Assembly (NCBI GenBank): GCA_019671005.1
Contig: JAGYYJ010000717.1
Coordinates: forward strand, 19,090-83,089
Length of the DNA: 64,000 bases
Reading direction: 5' to 3'
Origin: Hibiscus mutabilis
Lineage: Eukaryota > Streptophyta > Magnoliopsida > Malvales > Malvaceae
A model generated the notes under the pieces. It saw only the letters and a program-made list of their open reading frames with translations, ran no database searches and was not told the origin of the DNA. Below, one piece after another: positions 11,446 to 24,126 of this stretch. Each line of letters opens with the position of its first letter. Within the stretch, counting starts at the first letter, position 1. A program made the position numbers and the translations under genes.

Positions 11446-12228
11446 CACGTCAGCATATTTCTTTTTATATATTTTATATAATTTTATAAAACTATTTTTT
11501 AAATATTTTATCATTCTACCAAATCAGCACATTTATCTATACGACACCGTTACGTCGGTGCATATATCATTGCTAAAGAAATCTTTTTAAGAAGGTTTAC
11601 ATCTACTTTTATTACTTCCAACTACCAAGGAGCAAAAAGAAAATTCAGATGCAGCTTTAAAGTTATTATTATTATAATAATCTTCTTTATATTGTGATCT
11701 AATTATGAATTTCATCATTTTACTTTATGATAAGTGAAAAGTTAGTCCATCTAGTTTAATTTATTAGAATTTAGCCCTTATATTTTATGAAAATTGAGCA
11801 GTTAATTTTGTTATTGATAAACTTATGAACTTGAACTTGCGATTTTTGCTAATTATTTGCTTGTAAATTGTCTCATTACATTTAAATTATTAAATTACTG
11901 ATTTTTAAAATAATAATTTAACAACAAATCAATAATATTACTCAATTAAATTAACTTTTCAGTTTTCGTCAAATATCTAAATAAAGTAAAATAAAATAAA
12001 AGTAAAACAAAGTACTGTAAATTTTTAGAGCTCATGATAATCACGTGGAAGCGATTACACTCAATCATTATCCCACAGCTTCGGACAAAAGCAACCATAA
12101 AACCAAGAACTTTTCTTAGACCGGATCGAACCGAGCTGGGACTCGCGCAATTCGGTTCGGGAAAAACTCGTTCAATTAACTATAAAACCGTCATTAAATA
12201 ATTTAATTAACTAAAACACTGAAAATAG
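11446..12228. other. AT-rich upstream region of the GDPDL pseudogene
   Basis: No ORF or RNA gene was recognised. The stretch 11720-11990 contains foldback-like phrases. The part nearest the gene (12050-12228) is somewhat richer in GC and may hold old promoter sequence. Confidence 0.4.
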
Positions 12229-12236
12229 TATAAATA
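12229..12236 (+). promoter_or_regulatory. TATA box, GDPDL pseudogene
   Basis: TATAAATA lies 130 bases before the predicted ATG at 12366, with a CT-rich leader (TTTTTCTCTCTT) in between. This is a normal spacing for a plant core promoter. Confidence 0.5.
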
Positions 12237-13226
12237 CTGAAACCTTCAAAAAGCCAGCCTAAAAGTTCAGTGTTTTTCTCTCTTAAATAATTCAATTCTT
12301 GTACGGTTAACGACCAGAGGGAGAAACCGGCGGCGGAGATCAGTGCGGAGCTGAGTTTTCAGTGGATGAGATATTTTCCGGCAATGAGAAGCTTACGTGG
12401 CATTTCGGTTGCCATTTTTGTAGTTCAAGCTCTGTTAGCTTCAGTAGCTTTGGTTTCAGCTCAAGGATCTACTACTGCTCGTCCTCGTTGGCAGACTTTA
12501 AGCGGTGTGTTTCTCTCTTTTGGGGTTGTTTCTTATCTGAATCAGTTAAATAAGGTGATTTTTTTTTTGTTTGGTTGCCGAGAAAGAAGAGGAAATGCTG
12601 GGGAAACAGCTTGTTGAGCCGTATGCATTTCCGATTGTTCCTTTGTTTTGCTTAACTGTCAGTTAATTTTTGTTTGTTCTCAAAATTGAAGGAAATGATG
12701 GGAAAATTGCTCGTACTAAGCTTACTTTGAGCTGCTTCAGCCTTTATCGGATTATTTGCGTTATGCATGAAGTATTTCTTTGAAATATTTTTGTTCTCTT
12801 CTTTCGTATATTAGAATTAGTCTTCTTCTTCATTGGAAGTTTGGAATTTTTGGCTCTATCAAGTAAACTATCTTCAGGGGCAGTTTAAGCTGCAACATTA
12901 ATACATCTGAATCTATAGATACATAAAAGCATTTAACCTTAGCATCCATGTCAGACAAAAGTTCTTAATTTTTCTGTTGTTCAATAAGCTTAAACTGTTT
13001 CGTTTCCGTTTCAGGGGACGCACCCTTTGTTGTAGCACGTGGTGGATTTTCTGGAATACTTGCAGACTCCAGTTTTGGAGCTTATAGTTTGGCTTTATTA
13101 ATGGCCCCTGATGCAATCTTGTGGTGTCATGTGCAATTAACAAAAGATGGAGCTGGGATTTGCTTTCCTGATCTTAAGCTGGATAATAATTCTAACATTA
13201 TTACAATCAAGTGGGTGATATATCAT

Positions 13227-14424
13227 TGTAGCGATGTTCCTCTCACAAAAAAAAGGTGGGTTTTTTTCTTGTTTTTATTTTATTTTGAAAATGATGTCTT
13301 CCGTGAGATTTTAAAAAATCTGTATTTTATTTAAAAATGCAGTCCCCACCGGCCACTCAAGGTGGACCGGACACCGTAAAAAACCCAAAGATTTTAAAAA
13401 ATTCGGGTTCGGGAGTCGGTTACGGATGGAGAAGGATTTGCACCCCTACACCGCCCAAAATTGGTACTTTAATAATTACCGCTTTATTAATATTAGACTT
13501 TCCTGATTAAAGTGACGATTAAATTAAAATTTGGTTATAAGTACAAGTAGATTTTAAAGGCCCCGTTATTCGAAAGTAAACGCCCAACCCAACCACTATC
13601 ACTGCGCCTGATACTGGCCCCATTTACGCTCGAATAAAGAGACATCGCATTGACAATTTATATTTCCGAAACGCAATTTAAAACATGGCAAGCATAAATA
13701 AATACAATACGATACACATATAAATAAACACTAACAAAATAAATAATTAATCTAACATAAATACACAAATAATATTAAATGAAATGCATGAACCAAAATA
13801 ATATGACATGTTACAATAGTAAGACAAAATATAAATATAAACATGCAAAAGACATGCTTCCAAAATAAACTAATTAATTCTAACATGCTTAAACACATAA
13901 GAGAAAAATACAAATGCAACAAATGCATGATATACATATAACACTATCACGACATTATACACAAATAAAAAACATAAACACGATATATCACAATAACAAA
14001 GCATAAAAGAACATGTGAAAAAGGAGAAAAAACATACTTCAATAAATAATTAACCACATATATACATGTAATAAAACCTAAACAAAAACCACAATGCAAC
14101 ATATTCAAAACATACATACATAAATATTAATCTAACTTATTCACAAATATTAATTAACGTAATAACATAACAATATGTACAAACAACAATATATACATGA
14201 AATCTTATATATATATATATATATCTAATATAAAAATATAGAAAGTTATACATAAAATATGGGTTGTAGAAAAAAAATTATATATACATAATAATATAAA
14301 ACATGTTTCACATACAAAAAAACATATACGTAATAAATACATATTAGAATACTATACGTATATATATAATAATAAAAATATAATCTTAATATATAACATA
14401 TAGAAAATAGATTATTTTGTATAA

Positions 14425-14474
<50 letters not shown>

Positions 14475-15357
14475 CTAATATAACAAGGAATCTAAAATAA
14501 CACATACTAAAATATATAACACATACGCATACAAAAAAATATGGCAAAAAACAATAAATATAAATATAGTATTATATAAACATATACTAAAAAGAAACAT
14601 AGTATATACTCTCATATATTACTTAACATACATAGGTAATACACAACTTAATACACATATATATAACGTAATGTACATAGATGCATACTAAAAACATATA
14701 TACATACGTACATTTACACAAATAAAAGCCATAAACAACTACACATCATGATAAAAGTAAACACACATATTTACATATAAGAAAATTAGAAAACAAATAT
14801 TAAACAACCATCAAGAATTAATCTAAACATCCTAACAACATATAGAAAAATATGGACATAAAAACATATAAAAACGTAATAACTAAAAATAAATAAGAGA
14901 TTACTAATAAAACATCATTAGATTAAAAAGGATTACATCATAAACATACATAAAAAGGATACCCAAAATAAAATGAGGGGTGAATGCTGGCTCTTCCCCC
15001 TATTTTCCTTCAATATCCGAGAGCTCCATTATTTTTTTTTCCTTCAATGCTGAGAGCTCCATTGTTTTTTTTTTTTTGCTTGAAACGGCCGGCCCCCCTT
15101 GTTTCAATTTGTGTTCTTCATTTGTAGTGTTATGTTGTGGTTATTTGAAATGGATAAAGAGAGGTTGAGTGGAGTGTGAAAATGGGAAATAGGGGTAAGG
15201 CGTGGGGTATAGGGTGATGCAAGGGTGGCAGGGGGAAAGGTGAGGCAGGGTATGAGCGGCATGCCCTTTTTCTTTTTTTAATTTGATTGATTTTTTTGTT
15301 TAATTATAATAAGTGGTTCGAATATAACTTAGGGCTCGGACAAAAATAGGTATTACA
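13227..15357 (-). mobile_element. solo LTR inserted in the GDPDL pseudogene (copy B)
   Basis: Read on the minus strand it begins TGTAATACCTATTTTTG at 15357 and ends CATCGCTACA at 13227, with TG...CA ends, 2131 bases. It carries the GTGGCCGGTGG block seen in copies A and C. Flanks are ATCAT (13222-13226) and ACCAT (15358-15362), a 4-of-5 match to a 5-base target duplication. No pol sequence lies beside it, so it looks like a solo LTR. It sits at the end of the readable second exon. Confidence 0.8.
14427..14472. repeat. (TAA)n microsatellite inside the solo LTR
   Basis: About fifteen TAA units in a row within the very AT-rich central part of the LTR. Confidence 0.9.
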
Positions 15358-17378
15358 ACCATCTAGTTTCTAAAGTCTTTGGTCATTTATATAACACGTT
15401 GAGTTTAATTCTAATTTGCATATTTTCTTTTTTTTCTTTATTGTACAAACATAATAGCCTTCTTTGGGAGATAATGTGTCATTGCATACAGTACTTATAT
15501 CTGTTTTATTTAATTTGCCCTGTAATCTCAATTTGTGTTTTAGTTGCAGAGTATCAGCTGCTTTGTTGTTTCTTAGATACATATAATTGGCATTAGCTTT
15601 TTGTCAACTTATTTTAATCTATCATTGCTTCACCTGCAGCTGTAATATCAAGCCCACAGTCTCAGTACAAATTGTTTCGAAATCCAAAGTTCAAAAATGC
15701 TGGGAAGTTCTTAACATGATCTGAATTTTTAAGCATGGCAAAAATGCTACCTCTCTTCATGGTGTCTTAATCAACATAGAGGTTAGTTATTGCCATTCTA
15801 TATTTTGCTCAAGTTTATTGCTTTATGATGGATGTTAAGAGGTTAGGCACAATGACTGTGAAATCATGAATGATGGCTACTGTTTTCTGTTTTGCCATGG
15901 TGAAACTGTTATCTTGGTAACTTAATTATTGTGAGAAACATTTCAGATTGAATCATATTCTTATACGGTAGCTGTGGGTTATGCAGAGTGGAGTATACTG
16001 AGCTGAATGATCAAAGAAAAAATTTAAAACCTTTAATGCTCATTTTCTTGTTTTTCGAATTGCTAAAGTACATTACTCCTAACCATGAGATGTTTGTTTA
16101 CCTCTTTGTGAGAGCACCGGCGGCGAGATGATTAGTCACAGCTATTGGCGGTTCTTCCAATGTCGTAGATACTGAAGAGAGTAATCTTCATGACCTTTTC
16201 CCTTATACGGGCTGCAATTTTTTTTAAGTATGTTCTTTTGACATTCTGTAACCAAGTTTCCAATCCTCTTTTCTCTTTCTGATGATGGAAATTTGCCCTT
16301 CTCCTGAAATCCTTAGCTGCTTAAAATCTTTGTTAATGATGATCGTCTGCTAGCTATGAATTCTGTATATTTGTATTTCAAATAGTTTCCTCTTCGATAA
16401 CATGACACGAACATGTTCTTCTAAAGGTTTTTGACAGTTCCGACTTGTTTATTCCTTTCAGAATGCTCTTTTCCTCTCAGAGCAGGGATTTGGTGTAACC
16501 GATGCAGTGCTTAATGCCTTGAGCAAAGCTGGCTATGATAAGCAAACAGCTCAGAAAGTTATGATACAGTCCAGTAATAGCTCTGTTTTAATGAAGTTCA
16601 AGGGTAAAGCCAACTATCAGCTCGTCTACAAGGTCGACGAAGATATTGTTGGTGTTCAAAGTTCAACCATTGATGACATGAAGAGATTTGCCAGCGCAGT
16701 TGTCGTTAGAAAGGACTCCGTGTTTCCTGAGCGTTCAGCATTCCTTGCCGGTACAACAGATGTTGTACAAAGGCTACAGGCTGCTAATCTCTCTGTTTTT
16801 GTTCAAACCTTCAGTAATGAGTTTACATCTCAATCATGGGACTTCTTCTCTGGTGCAAACGTTGAGATCAATACCTTCTACAGGGGAGCCGGTATTAATG
16901 GTGTCATTACAGATTTCCCAAAGACGTCTAATAGATACCGGAGTAAGTTCCTACTGGTTGAGTTTTGCAACTGCTAGATGCTGAAACTATAACTTCTTTG
17001 GCATTGGACTGCTGGCCGTTTGCTTTTCCGTTAATCAACTATGTTACAGACTGTTATTGACGTGGTAATCTTTTTGTAGAGAAACGATGCTTGAGGAGAG
17101 GCAACAAAACACCCAATTACATGATTCCTGTGCAGCCTGGCAGCCTTTTGGAACTAATCACATATGAGTACTTGCCACCAGCTGAAGCTCCAAATCCCTA
17201 CCTGACCGAGGCAGATGTTGTCGAGCCTCCTTTGCCACCTGTTGCTGCAAAAACCCCGACTTCTACTCCATCTGGTACTGCATCAACCCCAAGATCACCA
17301 AATGGACAACCTAAAGTTGCTGCCTCTGTCATTATACCACTTATGGTTGTGCTTCTCGCCATATATTTACAGTTTTGA

Positions 17379-20300
17379 AAACTGTATAAGTGTCAGTCCT
17401 GTTCTCTCCCCCCCCCCCTCCCCCTATAAATCTTATTGCTCGGATGTCTAGCAGCTCGAAGGTTTTTCTGCAGGAATGCACGGCCCGCCGGCGGCAACGA
17501 CCGCACTTTCATAGTTGTATCCCCTCCAAAGAGTAGTGTTCATTCTTCACCTTACAATTTTGTAGGTATGTTCATTCTTCCCACTTGTCTATTTTTAGAA
17601 GCACAGAATACTTGAGAGCTACATATGTTGAATAGATGCATTCCCTATTTGATTTGTGTAAGATATCTGTCATTATTCATTTGTGTGAATTATTTATGGA
17701 TTTATCACACTTTAACCCCTCCTGCTTCCACATTGGTCCCTCGAATCTGGTTTTACCTTTTGATCAAAGGCCTCCCATCATCATCATTATCACCATATCA
17801 ACTATATGTTCTTCATTTTATCATAATAGCCATTTATCTTAATGATGAAATCCCATCTCACCAACATTTCTATAACCCTTTACTTGTACGGTGCTTTTAT
17901 CCTTGACATTGTCAAAGGGTTAAGAATATCCGAAAATTATGATTAGCGATAAGTGAATAAAGAAGAAGGGGAAGATGAGTTTTTGCTCAACCCTTGGCAT
18001 GGGTTTCAGCTTGCTTGGGGGGAACCAATAGGCAGAAGATAATAATATTGTGCGTCATCATTTTGTAATAACAAATCATCCTATTGAGCTGAAACATGGT
18101 GTGGTGGTTTAGAAAAGCAGTGATTCAAAAGTCTACACGTTGTTACGTTGGGTTACAGATACTTTACTTGTTAAACTTTACAAAGTATAATTAATTTCTC
18201 CATTTTCATGGGCTGCTGACTTGACTTTTGTTTTGTTTTTCTTAATTTCTATCCAAATCAAGGTTAGTTCTAGTTTCATGCTTATGAATTAATGATTCAA
18301 CCTACTACTGAAAAAGAAAAAGAAACCGACCAAATTGTATGCTCCACAGAATACGGCTCCTTAAAATATCTCCCACTTAACTCTCATGCTTAATTATTAT
18401 ATTTATAGCTAACAATTTTCCTCCTCAGAAATTATTACCGATTGAGTTTAATTTATTAATAGTTTTAAAATTATTGTAATCAAGTCATTATCTCTCTCAA
18501 CATCTTGTAATTAAGTCCTTGACACTCCCATAATTTTTAATTTAATTAATTTTAAGAAAACTTAGTCTTGACTCCGAATTTTTTAGTTTAGTTACTTTTT
18601 AAATTCTTTCGATTTTAAAATTTGTAAAATAAAATATTAACTCTCTTGATTTTTTTAGTTTAATTGCTTTTTAATAAGACCATATTCGTTTCAAAGTTAA
18701 ACAACTTGTTCTCTCATGAATGAATCCTGACCCCGTCTCTGTACACAAGTTGTATAAACATTATCCGCTTTTTACTGGGACCATTTGTTGGGTTCAAATA
18801 TAACTATATATTTAAATGCTTAATAAGCCGAAATCATTTATTTTCTTCTAGAATGTATTTTTTATAACTCATTAATTTTCAAAAATAAACAGAAAAAGTA
18901 GAATACTGTCATTTTCTGTTTATGTTGCATAAGTTACATCTGGTTGATAAAAAAAACATGTATCTTCATTATCAGAGATCATTCAAAGCTTTGCCACTCC
19001 ATTTGATCGTGATTGTATTTGAAATAAAACAGTTGTTGATTGAAAAAATAAACAAGGCAAGTGATTGTGGTATGGACACGTCGGATAAATTTTTTATTTA
19101 AAATATCAATTAAAATTCACGAATTTAAGTGAGATAGTAAGAGTTTCTTTTACCTTAATCAATGATGAAAGGTTCGTTTGCGAAACATTAATTATTGGAC
19201 TCGTTCCATAGATACCTTGAAAAATAAAAAATATTAATTAAAAACACATTACAATTCTTTAAAAAAAATATTCGAGCAAACTAGGTTGTATCTCTCTCAT
19301 CGTACGTTGAATGTCATAAGAGTAATCTTTACGATCAAAGATGGAGCAACATAAGGTGAGAGGGGCAATTGCTTCCCCAAATTTGATGAGTTAATTGTAT
19401 TTTAGGTCCTAATAGTTTGAAACTATTATAATTAAGTTCTTCAACCTCTCTTGCCCCTCCCAAAATTTTATGGTTAATTATATTTTTAGGAACTTGTAAT
19501 CTAAAAGTAATAAAATTAAATTTTGATCCCTCATTTTTCTAATTTGGTCACTTTTTAAGACATTTAAATTTTAAAATTTATAAAATTAAACTTAAATACT
19601 CTTAATTTTATAATTTGATTACCTTTTAAGACGTTATTTATTTTAAAATTAATTAGTTTGCCCCTAATAATTCAATTCCTTGTTTATAATCAAACAAAAC
19701 TACAACTATTCTTTATATAGTATAAAAAATTAATTGTGTTCGCAAGTTGCACTGTTAAAATATATAATATTTAATAATAGTAAGGGTTTTAATTAATTTT
19801 CGAGTCAAATGGAGTTAGTTTCTGTTTTTTTATTGAAAGAGGTTAATTTCTGTTTTTCGAAAACATATTTTCCCTAAATTATTTATTTTATCATAATATA
19901 TTACTCAGAAAACATTAAACTTATTATCCTTCTATAGACCTATTTTATAATGCAATATATTGCTAGCAATATTAAAATAAAAAACATTTATTCTATTTTG
20001 GATTAGTGAGAATTTCTTATTATAAAAAATGTTTTATCCTTTTTTTGATGAAAAAAGTGTCTTTTCATTAATCGGACCAAACACATAACCTGTCAGCATA
20101 TGCCTCATTAAAACCCCCCTAATTTTAAATGGAGGAAAAAGAATACATATACAAATAATTTAAAGACTAAATTACAAAGACTCTAAAGCATCCTTATGCA
20201 ACAAAAAAATAACGCTAGCAGGTGGATTATCCCAAACGACCGTATCCAAACACTCGAATAAGTCAAGAGTAGCTCACATGAACAAATATTAATCTTTCTT

Positions 20301-20877
20301 TTTATTAATTTAGTTCTCTAACAGAGAATGTAAATATTATAATCTTCTTACTATTATAGTAATAAATCTCATATCTTTTATTATTTTAAATTATATTGAA
20401 ACCTATACCATTATGCATACAAATGAACTCTCAAAAATTGATATTAGGTCGGGAGTTTAAATCTTATCTTTTCTCGAATATAAATTCGAGATAAAATGGG
20501 ACCAACTTATTCCTCTTTTTGCAAGGGAATAAGGGAAAGAACAAAACAACCACTGCCCTAAAAAAACCAATATGCAATAAGAATATCCTTTTTGTGGACC
20601 AATAATCAAATTCAATTATTCATGCTTCAAAACTTTCCAGTTTGTCCACCAATATCATATATGGCTTGGACCCTTTGGAGTCCCGCTTTAGGATAATCAA
20701 CGGACCCTGATTTTACACGTGTCCATCTTTCAATGGATGTGATCAAAATCTGAATAAATCACCCCACTTCATGGCAACGCCGTGCTGACGTTCCCCCTCA
20801 AGCTCGAGGAAACTTCCATGTCCATGTGGGTCTTATTTGGCCTCCCACACTTACCCTTTGACCTTCCAAAATAGTTA
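17379..20877. other. intergenic DNA between GDPDL pseudogene and pirin
   Basis: A C-rich run (17407-17425) follows the GDPDL stop and 17379-17640 probably holds the old 3' UTR. The remainder is AT-rich with 'aattaagtcctt'-type phrases (18470-18720, 19370-19680) from decayed repeats. Short ORFs at 17625-17906 have no recognisable domain. The part at 20690-20880 has GC-richer promoter-like DNA (ACACGTGT at 20716). Confidence 0.5.
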
Positions 20878-21229
20878 GGGTATACTATATATTTGGTACC
20901 TCATATATTCTTATGTTTTTTGCTTTAGTCACCCAATTATTATTTTTTGGCAAAATGATAGCTATTTTTTCGTTTTATTTCTATTTCGATTTCCGTTGTT
21001 AAAAATTAACAAAAAAGTTGACTGGATAGTTTTATATATATATTTTTATTTTCTCTCTCCTAATAAAAAAATGAAAGGTCAGTTTTGTCGTTATTTTTTA
21101 ATGACGGAGTATAAAAATATAAATAAAACGTAACGTTAGCCGTTAGGTACCATTTTGCTAAAAAATATTAGTTGAGTGACCAAAATAGAAATACGGGAAT
21201 AGGTGGGTTGCCAAATAGGTACTTTACCC
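20878..21229. mobile_element. foldback MITE in the pirin promoter region
   Basis: The left end GGGTATACTATATATTTGG and the right end, in reverse, GGGTAAAGTACCTATTTGG are inverted repeats that continue inward (GTCAC..CAA-TATTATTTTT-GCAAAATG on both arms). About 352 bases, ending 114 bases before the pirin ATG. The target duplication is not clear. Confidence 0.65.
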
Positions 21230-21343
21230 AATACTTTACTACTAGCAATCTGTTTTCTCGTTATATATTCATTTGAATTCTTCACAAACATGTACAACCG
21301 TGGTTTTAGCTGAAAATAAACAGTCAACAAAAGGACATAAAAA

Positions 21344-22832
21344 ATGCCCGAGAAAGAGAGTTCATGTGTTGGTTTGAAGGAGCCAAGGTTAGTGGTGAGG
21401 AAGTTTTTGGCTAGGCCCCAACCCGAAGGAGTTGGAGCATCTGTAAGAAGAAGCATAGGGCGGTAAGAGAATTAAACGAATGAAAATTTGATGAACTCGA
21501 GATGTTTGGAATAAAGGGTGTCTTTGTTTTTGCAGGTTTGAGTTGAGATACTTTGACCCTTTCCTCGTTTTGGATGAATTCTCAGGTTAGTTTCCTCTGT
21601 TTTTGCTCTTTTTTCATGGTATATGTATATATGTATGTACATATTGCAGTAAGGTTTTGGTTTTGAATATTGCAGTGACAGCACCAGCTGGATTTCCAGA
21701 TCATCCCCACAGAGGTTTGATTTTATTTTCTCGAGAAAATGGACTCTGTTTCTGAAGATGGGAAATATTTTGATTCTTATGTATATATAAATATAATATA
21801 TCCTTTGTTTTGTGTTAAACAGGATTTGAGACAGTCACCTACATGTTACAGGTACAGACTTTGATCGAATTTGATCACTCGAGAAATATTTTTTCTTGTA
21901 AATTGTATAAAAAATCTTACTTTTAGAGGCATAAAATTAGTTTATGTATTAGGGGGCTGTTAAACATGAAGATTTTGATGGGCATAAAGGGATCATTGGC
22001 CCGGGAGATCTACAATGGATGACGGCCGGACGAGGCATCGTTCACTCGGAGATGCCTGCAGCTCAAGGAACCCAGAAAGGTCTCCAGTTATGGATCAATT
22101 TGTCCTCCAAATACAAAATGTGAGTTCAATGAGGATGGTTTGTCAAAGTGATTTTGAATTCGGTGTGCTCGATGTGGTCAACTTTCGAATTGTTGCCTTT
22201 TGTTCGTGACCCATTTTCGAAAGAATCTTTGATCATGAAAATGGGTTTAATGCTTGCTCCACTAGCATACGCATGCTGTCAAAAAGGTCTTCTGGTTTAA
22301 TCTTTATGTTCATTTTTTGTTTTGTAGGATCGAGCCGAGGTATCAAGAAATGTCGAGTAAGGACATTGCGGAAGCTTCGAAAGATGGGATCAAAGTTAGA
22401 GTTATAGCCGGTGAGGCTTTGGGAGCCAAATCTGCAATTTATACCAGAACCCCAACAATGTACTTGGACTTCACTCTAGAACTGGGAGCTCACCTCCAGC
22501 AGCCGATTCCGGGATCGTGGAATGCCTTTGTTTATGTCTTGGAAGGCGATGGAATCTTCGGTCGGTCGAAATCATCCCCGGTGAGCGCGCACCATTTGTT
22601 GCTTCTAGGACCTGGGGATGGCTTGGAGGCATGGAACAAGTCATCTAAACTCCTGAGGTTTATTTTAGTAGGGGGTGAACCATTGTGTGAACCTTTGGTG
22701 CAATTCGGACCTTTCGTGATGAACACTCAAGAAGAGATCGACTGGACGATCGACGACTTTGAGAACTACAGAAACGGATTCGAGAAAGCAAGGCACTGGA
22801 GATCTGAGTCTGGTCTTACGCTGGGGTTCTGA
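21344..22832 (+). CDS. pirin-like protein
   Basis: Six exons (21344-21462, 21536-21585, 21676-21714, 21823-21851, 21953-22119, 22328-22832) join with correct GT-AG borders and phases to 909 bases, giving 302 residues, the usual plant pirin length. Pirins are double-cupin iron-binding proteins; plant members have been linked to G-protein and transcription-factor signalling, and some pirins have quercetinase activity. The N-terminal cupin holds the expected metal ligands: His66 and His68 in DHPHRGFE, His110 and Glu112 in GIVHSEMP. LQWMTAGRG and a conserved C-terminal cupin (FGPFVMNTQEEI) are also present. The start follows an A-rich context (AAAAATGCC) and gives the family's N-terminal RKFLARPQPEGVGA. 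No stop or frameshift was found. A foldback MITE lies 114 bases upstream. Which pirin paralogue this is cannot be said from the sequence alone. Confidence 0.95.
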
Positions 22833-23172
22833 TTCTTGTTGTCTAAGAACCCATTGGTTCATTTTGGCAAGATAGTAAGGTCATTGGCGTCTTAATAATC
22901 AAAATATGCACAATATTTATTATGCTCAGTCAAGAAAGTTTTAAAAGAGTATTATGGAGTGGAAAAACGGATGATGTTCATCATAGGAGATCCGGGTTTA
23001 AATCACATAGTCTATAAGGTATATGTGCATTGTCAGCAGGTTAAGAATATGTATGAACATATATTAGAATTCAAAATATTTTTTTCTCAAATGAGTATGC
23101 AAAAAAAAAATCATTTACACACTAAACAAAATTAAATTTTCCAGAAACAAAATTAACACTAAATTATGAGTT

Positions 23173-23415
23173 ATATTTTGATACACATGCTGTGTAAAAA
23201 AAATTATACAACCCTTCTATAAAATTTAAAGCAGAAATCCCAAACCCTAGCACCCTAAAACCTAAACCTTATATCATAAACTCTAAATTCTAACCATAAA
23301 CCTTAAATTATACATCCTACAAACTAAACCCCTAACCTCTAACATAAAACTCTAAACCCTAAAATTGAAAGGCTTGTGTAAATTAAAATTTATACAAACT
23401 TGTGTATCAAAATAT
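23173..23415. mobile_element. telomere-like interior MITE, 15-bp perfect terminal repeats
   Basis: The ends ATATTTTGATACACA (23173-23187) and TGTGTATCAAAATAT (23401-23415) are perfect inverted repeats. The interior (23240-23365) is degenerate CCCTAAA repeat, followed by the family marker AAAGGCTTGTGTAAATT. This is the best preserved copy, 243 bases, and non-coding. Confidence 0.8.
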
Positions 23416-23470
23416 TTTCCCTAAATTAAACAAAAAATATAATATATCATTTACTTCACAAAAACCTTTA

Positions 23471-23726
23471 AACCATACATACACACTTAATTAATTTTAG
23501 TTCCCTTTACACACTAAATTTTCAAAAAAAAATCCTTTACCATATCGCTTAAGTCAGAATTTACATTAAGTTTCGGATTTGATATATATATATATAAACC
23601 ATACATACACACTTAATTAATTTTAGTTCCCTTTACGCACTAAATTTTCAAAAAAAAAAAATCCTTTACCATATCGCTTAAGTCAGAATTTACATTAAGT
23701 TTCGGATTTGATATATATATATATAT
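23471..23726 (+). repeat. tandem duplication, 126-bp unit
   Basis: The segment starting AACCATACATACACACTTAA at 23471 is repeated from 23597 almost base for base (one C-to-G-type change, ACACAC to ACGCAC, plus differences in an A run and the terminal TA run). Each unit ends with GGATTTGATATATATA. Confidence 0.9.
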
Positions 23727-23730
23727 GGGT

Positions 23731-24000
23731 AAAACTTTGATACACAGGCTGTATAAAATTAATTTTACACAAGTCTGTGTATTTACACTATAAAAACTCA
23801 AATATTAAATTTCTTACCCTAACCTTAAAAACTAAACCCAACACTCTAAACCCTAAACCCTAAATTCTAAACACTAACTTTAAATTCTAAACCCTACAAC
23901 CTAAACTCCTAAACCTTAAACCTTAAACTAAAACCCTAACCCCTAAAACTAAAAGGCACGCGTAAACTAAAGTTTACACGGCTTGTATATCAAAGTTTTT
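23731..24000. mobile_element. telomere-like interior MITE, AAAACTTTGATACACAGG ends
   Basis: The left end AAAACTTTGATACACAGGCT and the right end, in reverse, AAAACTTTGATATACAAGCC are inverted repeats. The interior (23815-23950) is CCCTAAA-like, followed by AAAAGGCACGCGTAAAC. It lies between two TA microsatellites (23709-23726 and 24003-24025), so it probably inserted into TA-rich DNA. Confidence 0.8.
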
Positions 24001-24126
24001 TCATATATATATATATATATATATACAAAGTTTAAATAATTCGCCACAATTTAATGCAGTTTTTTTGTCACCCTACTTCTGATATAGCCTTCATGAACCG
24101 AAATCAATGATTTTTAATAAAAAAAA

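Larger units (their letters stand above)
12366..17378 (+). pseudogene. glycerophosphodiester phosphodiesterase-like (GDPDL/SHV3 family) pseudogene
   Basis: Intact members are GPI-anchored cell-wall proteins of about 750 residues with two GDPD-like domains, needed for wall organisation. Visible exons are: 12366-12504 (signal peptide, then WQTLSG); 13015 to about 13226 (DAPFVVARGGFSG, LTKDGAGICFPDLKLDN), cut by a solo LTR; 15640-15781 (YKLFRNPKFKNAGKF); 16462-16942 (VTDAVLNALSKAGYDKQTAQ through GVITDFPKTS); and 17080-17378 (KTPNYM, PPAEAPNPYLTEADVVEPPLPP, then a Ser/Thr/Pro stretch and a hydrophobic GPI signal). GT-AG borders fit for these pieces, and the intron 16943-17079 joins in frame. The middle of the protein, several hundred residues, is missing. 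TGA at 15717-15719 and a one-base loss in the A run near 15741 break the third exon. A truncated transcript from 16 kb onward is possible, but the full enzyme cannot be made. Confidence 0.88.

Noticed and set aside
17625..17906. 93-codon ORF after the GDPDL pseudogene
   Set aside because: No start context, domain or splice partner; composition is ordinary for 3' flanking DNA.
21136..21456. Minus-strand 106-codon ORF across the pirin start
   Set aside because: It overlaps pirin exon 1 antisense and the foldback MITE, with no domain.
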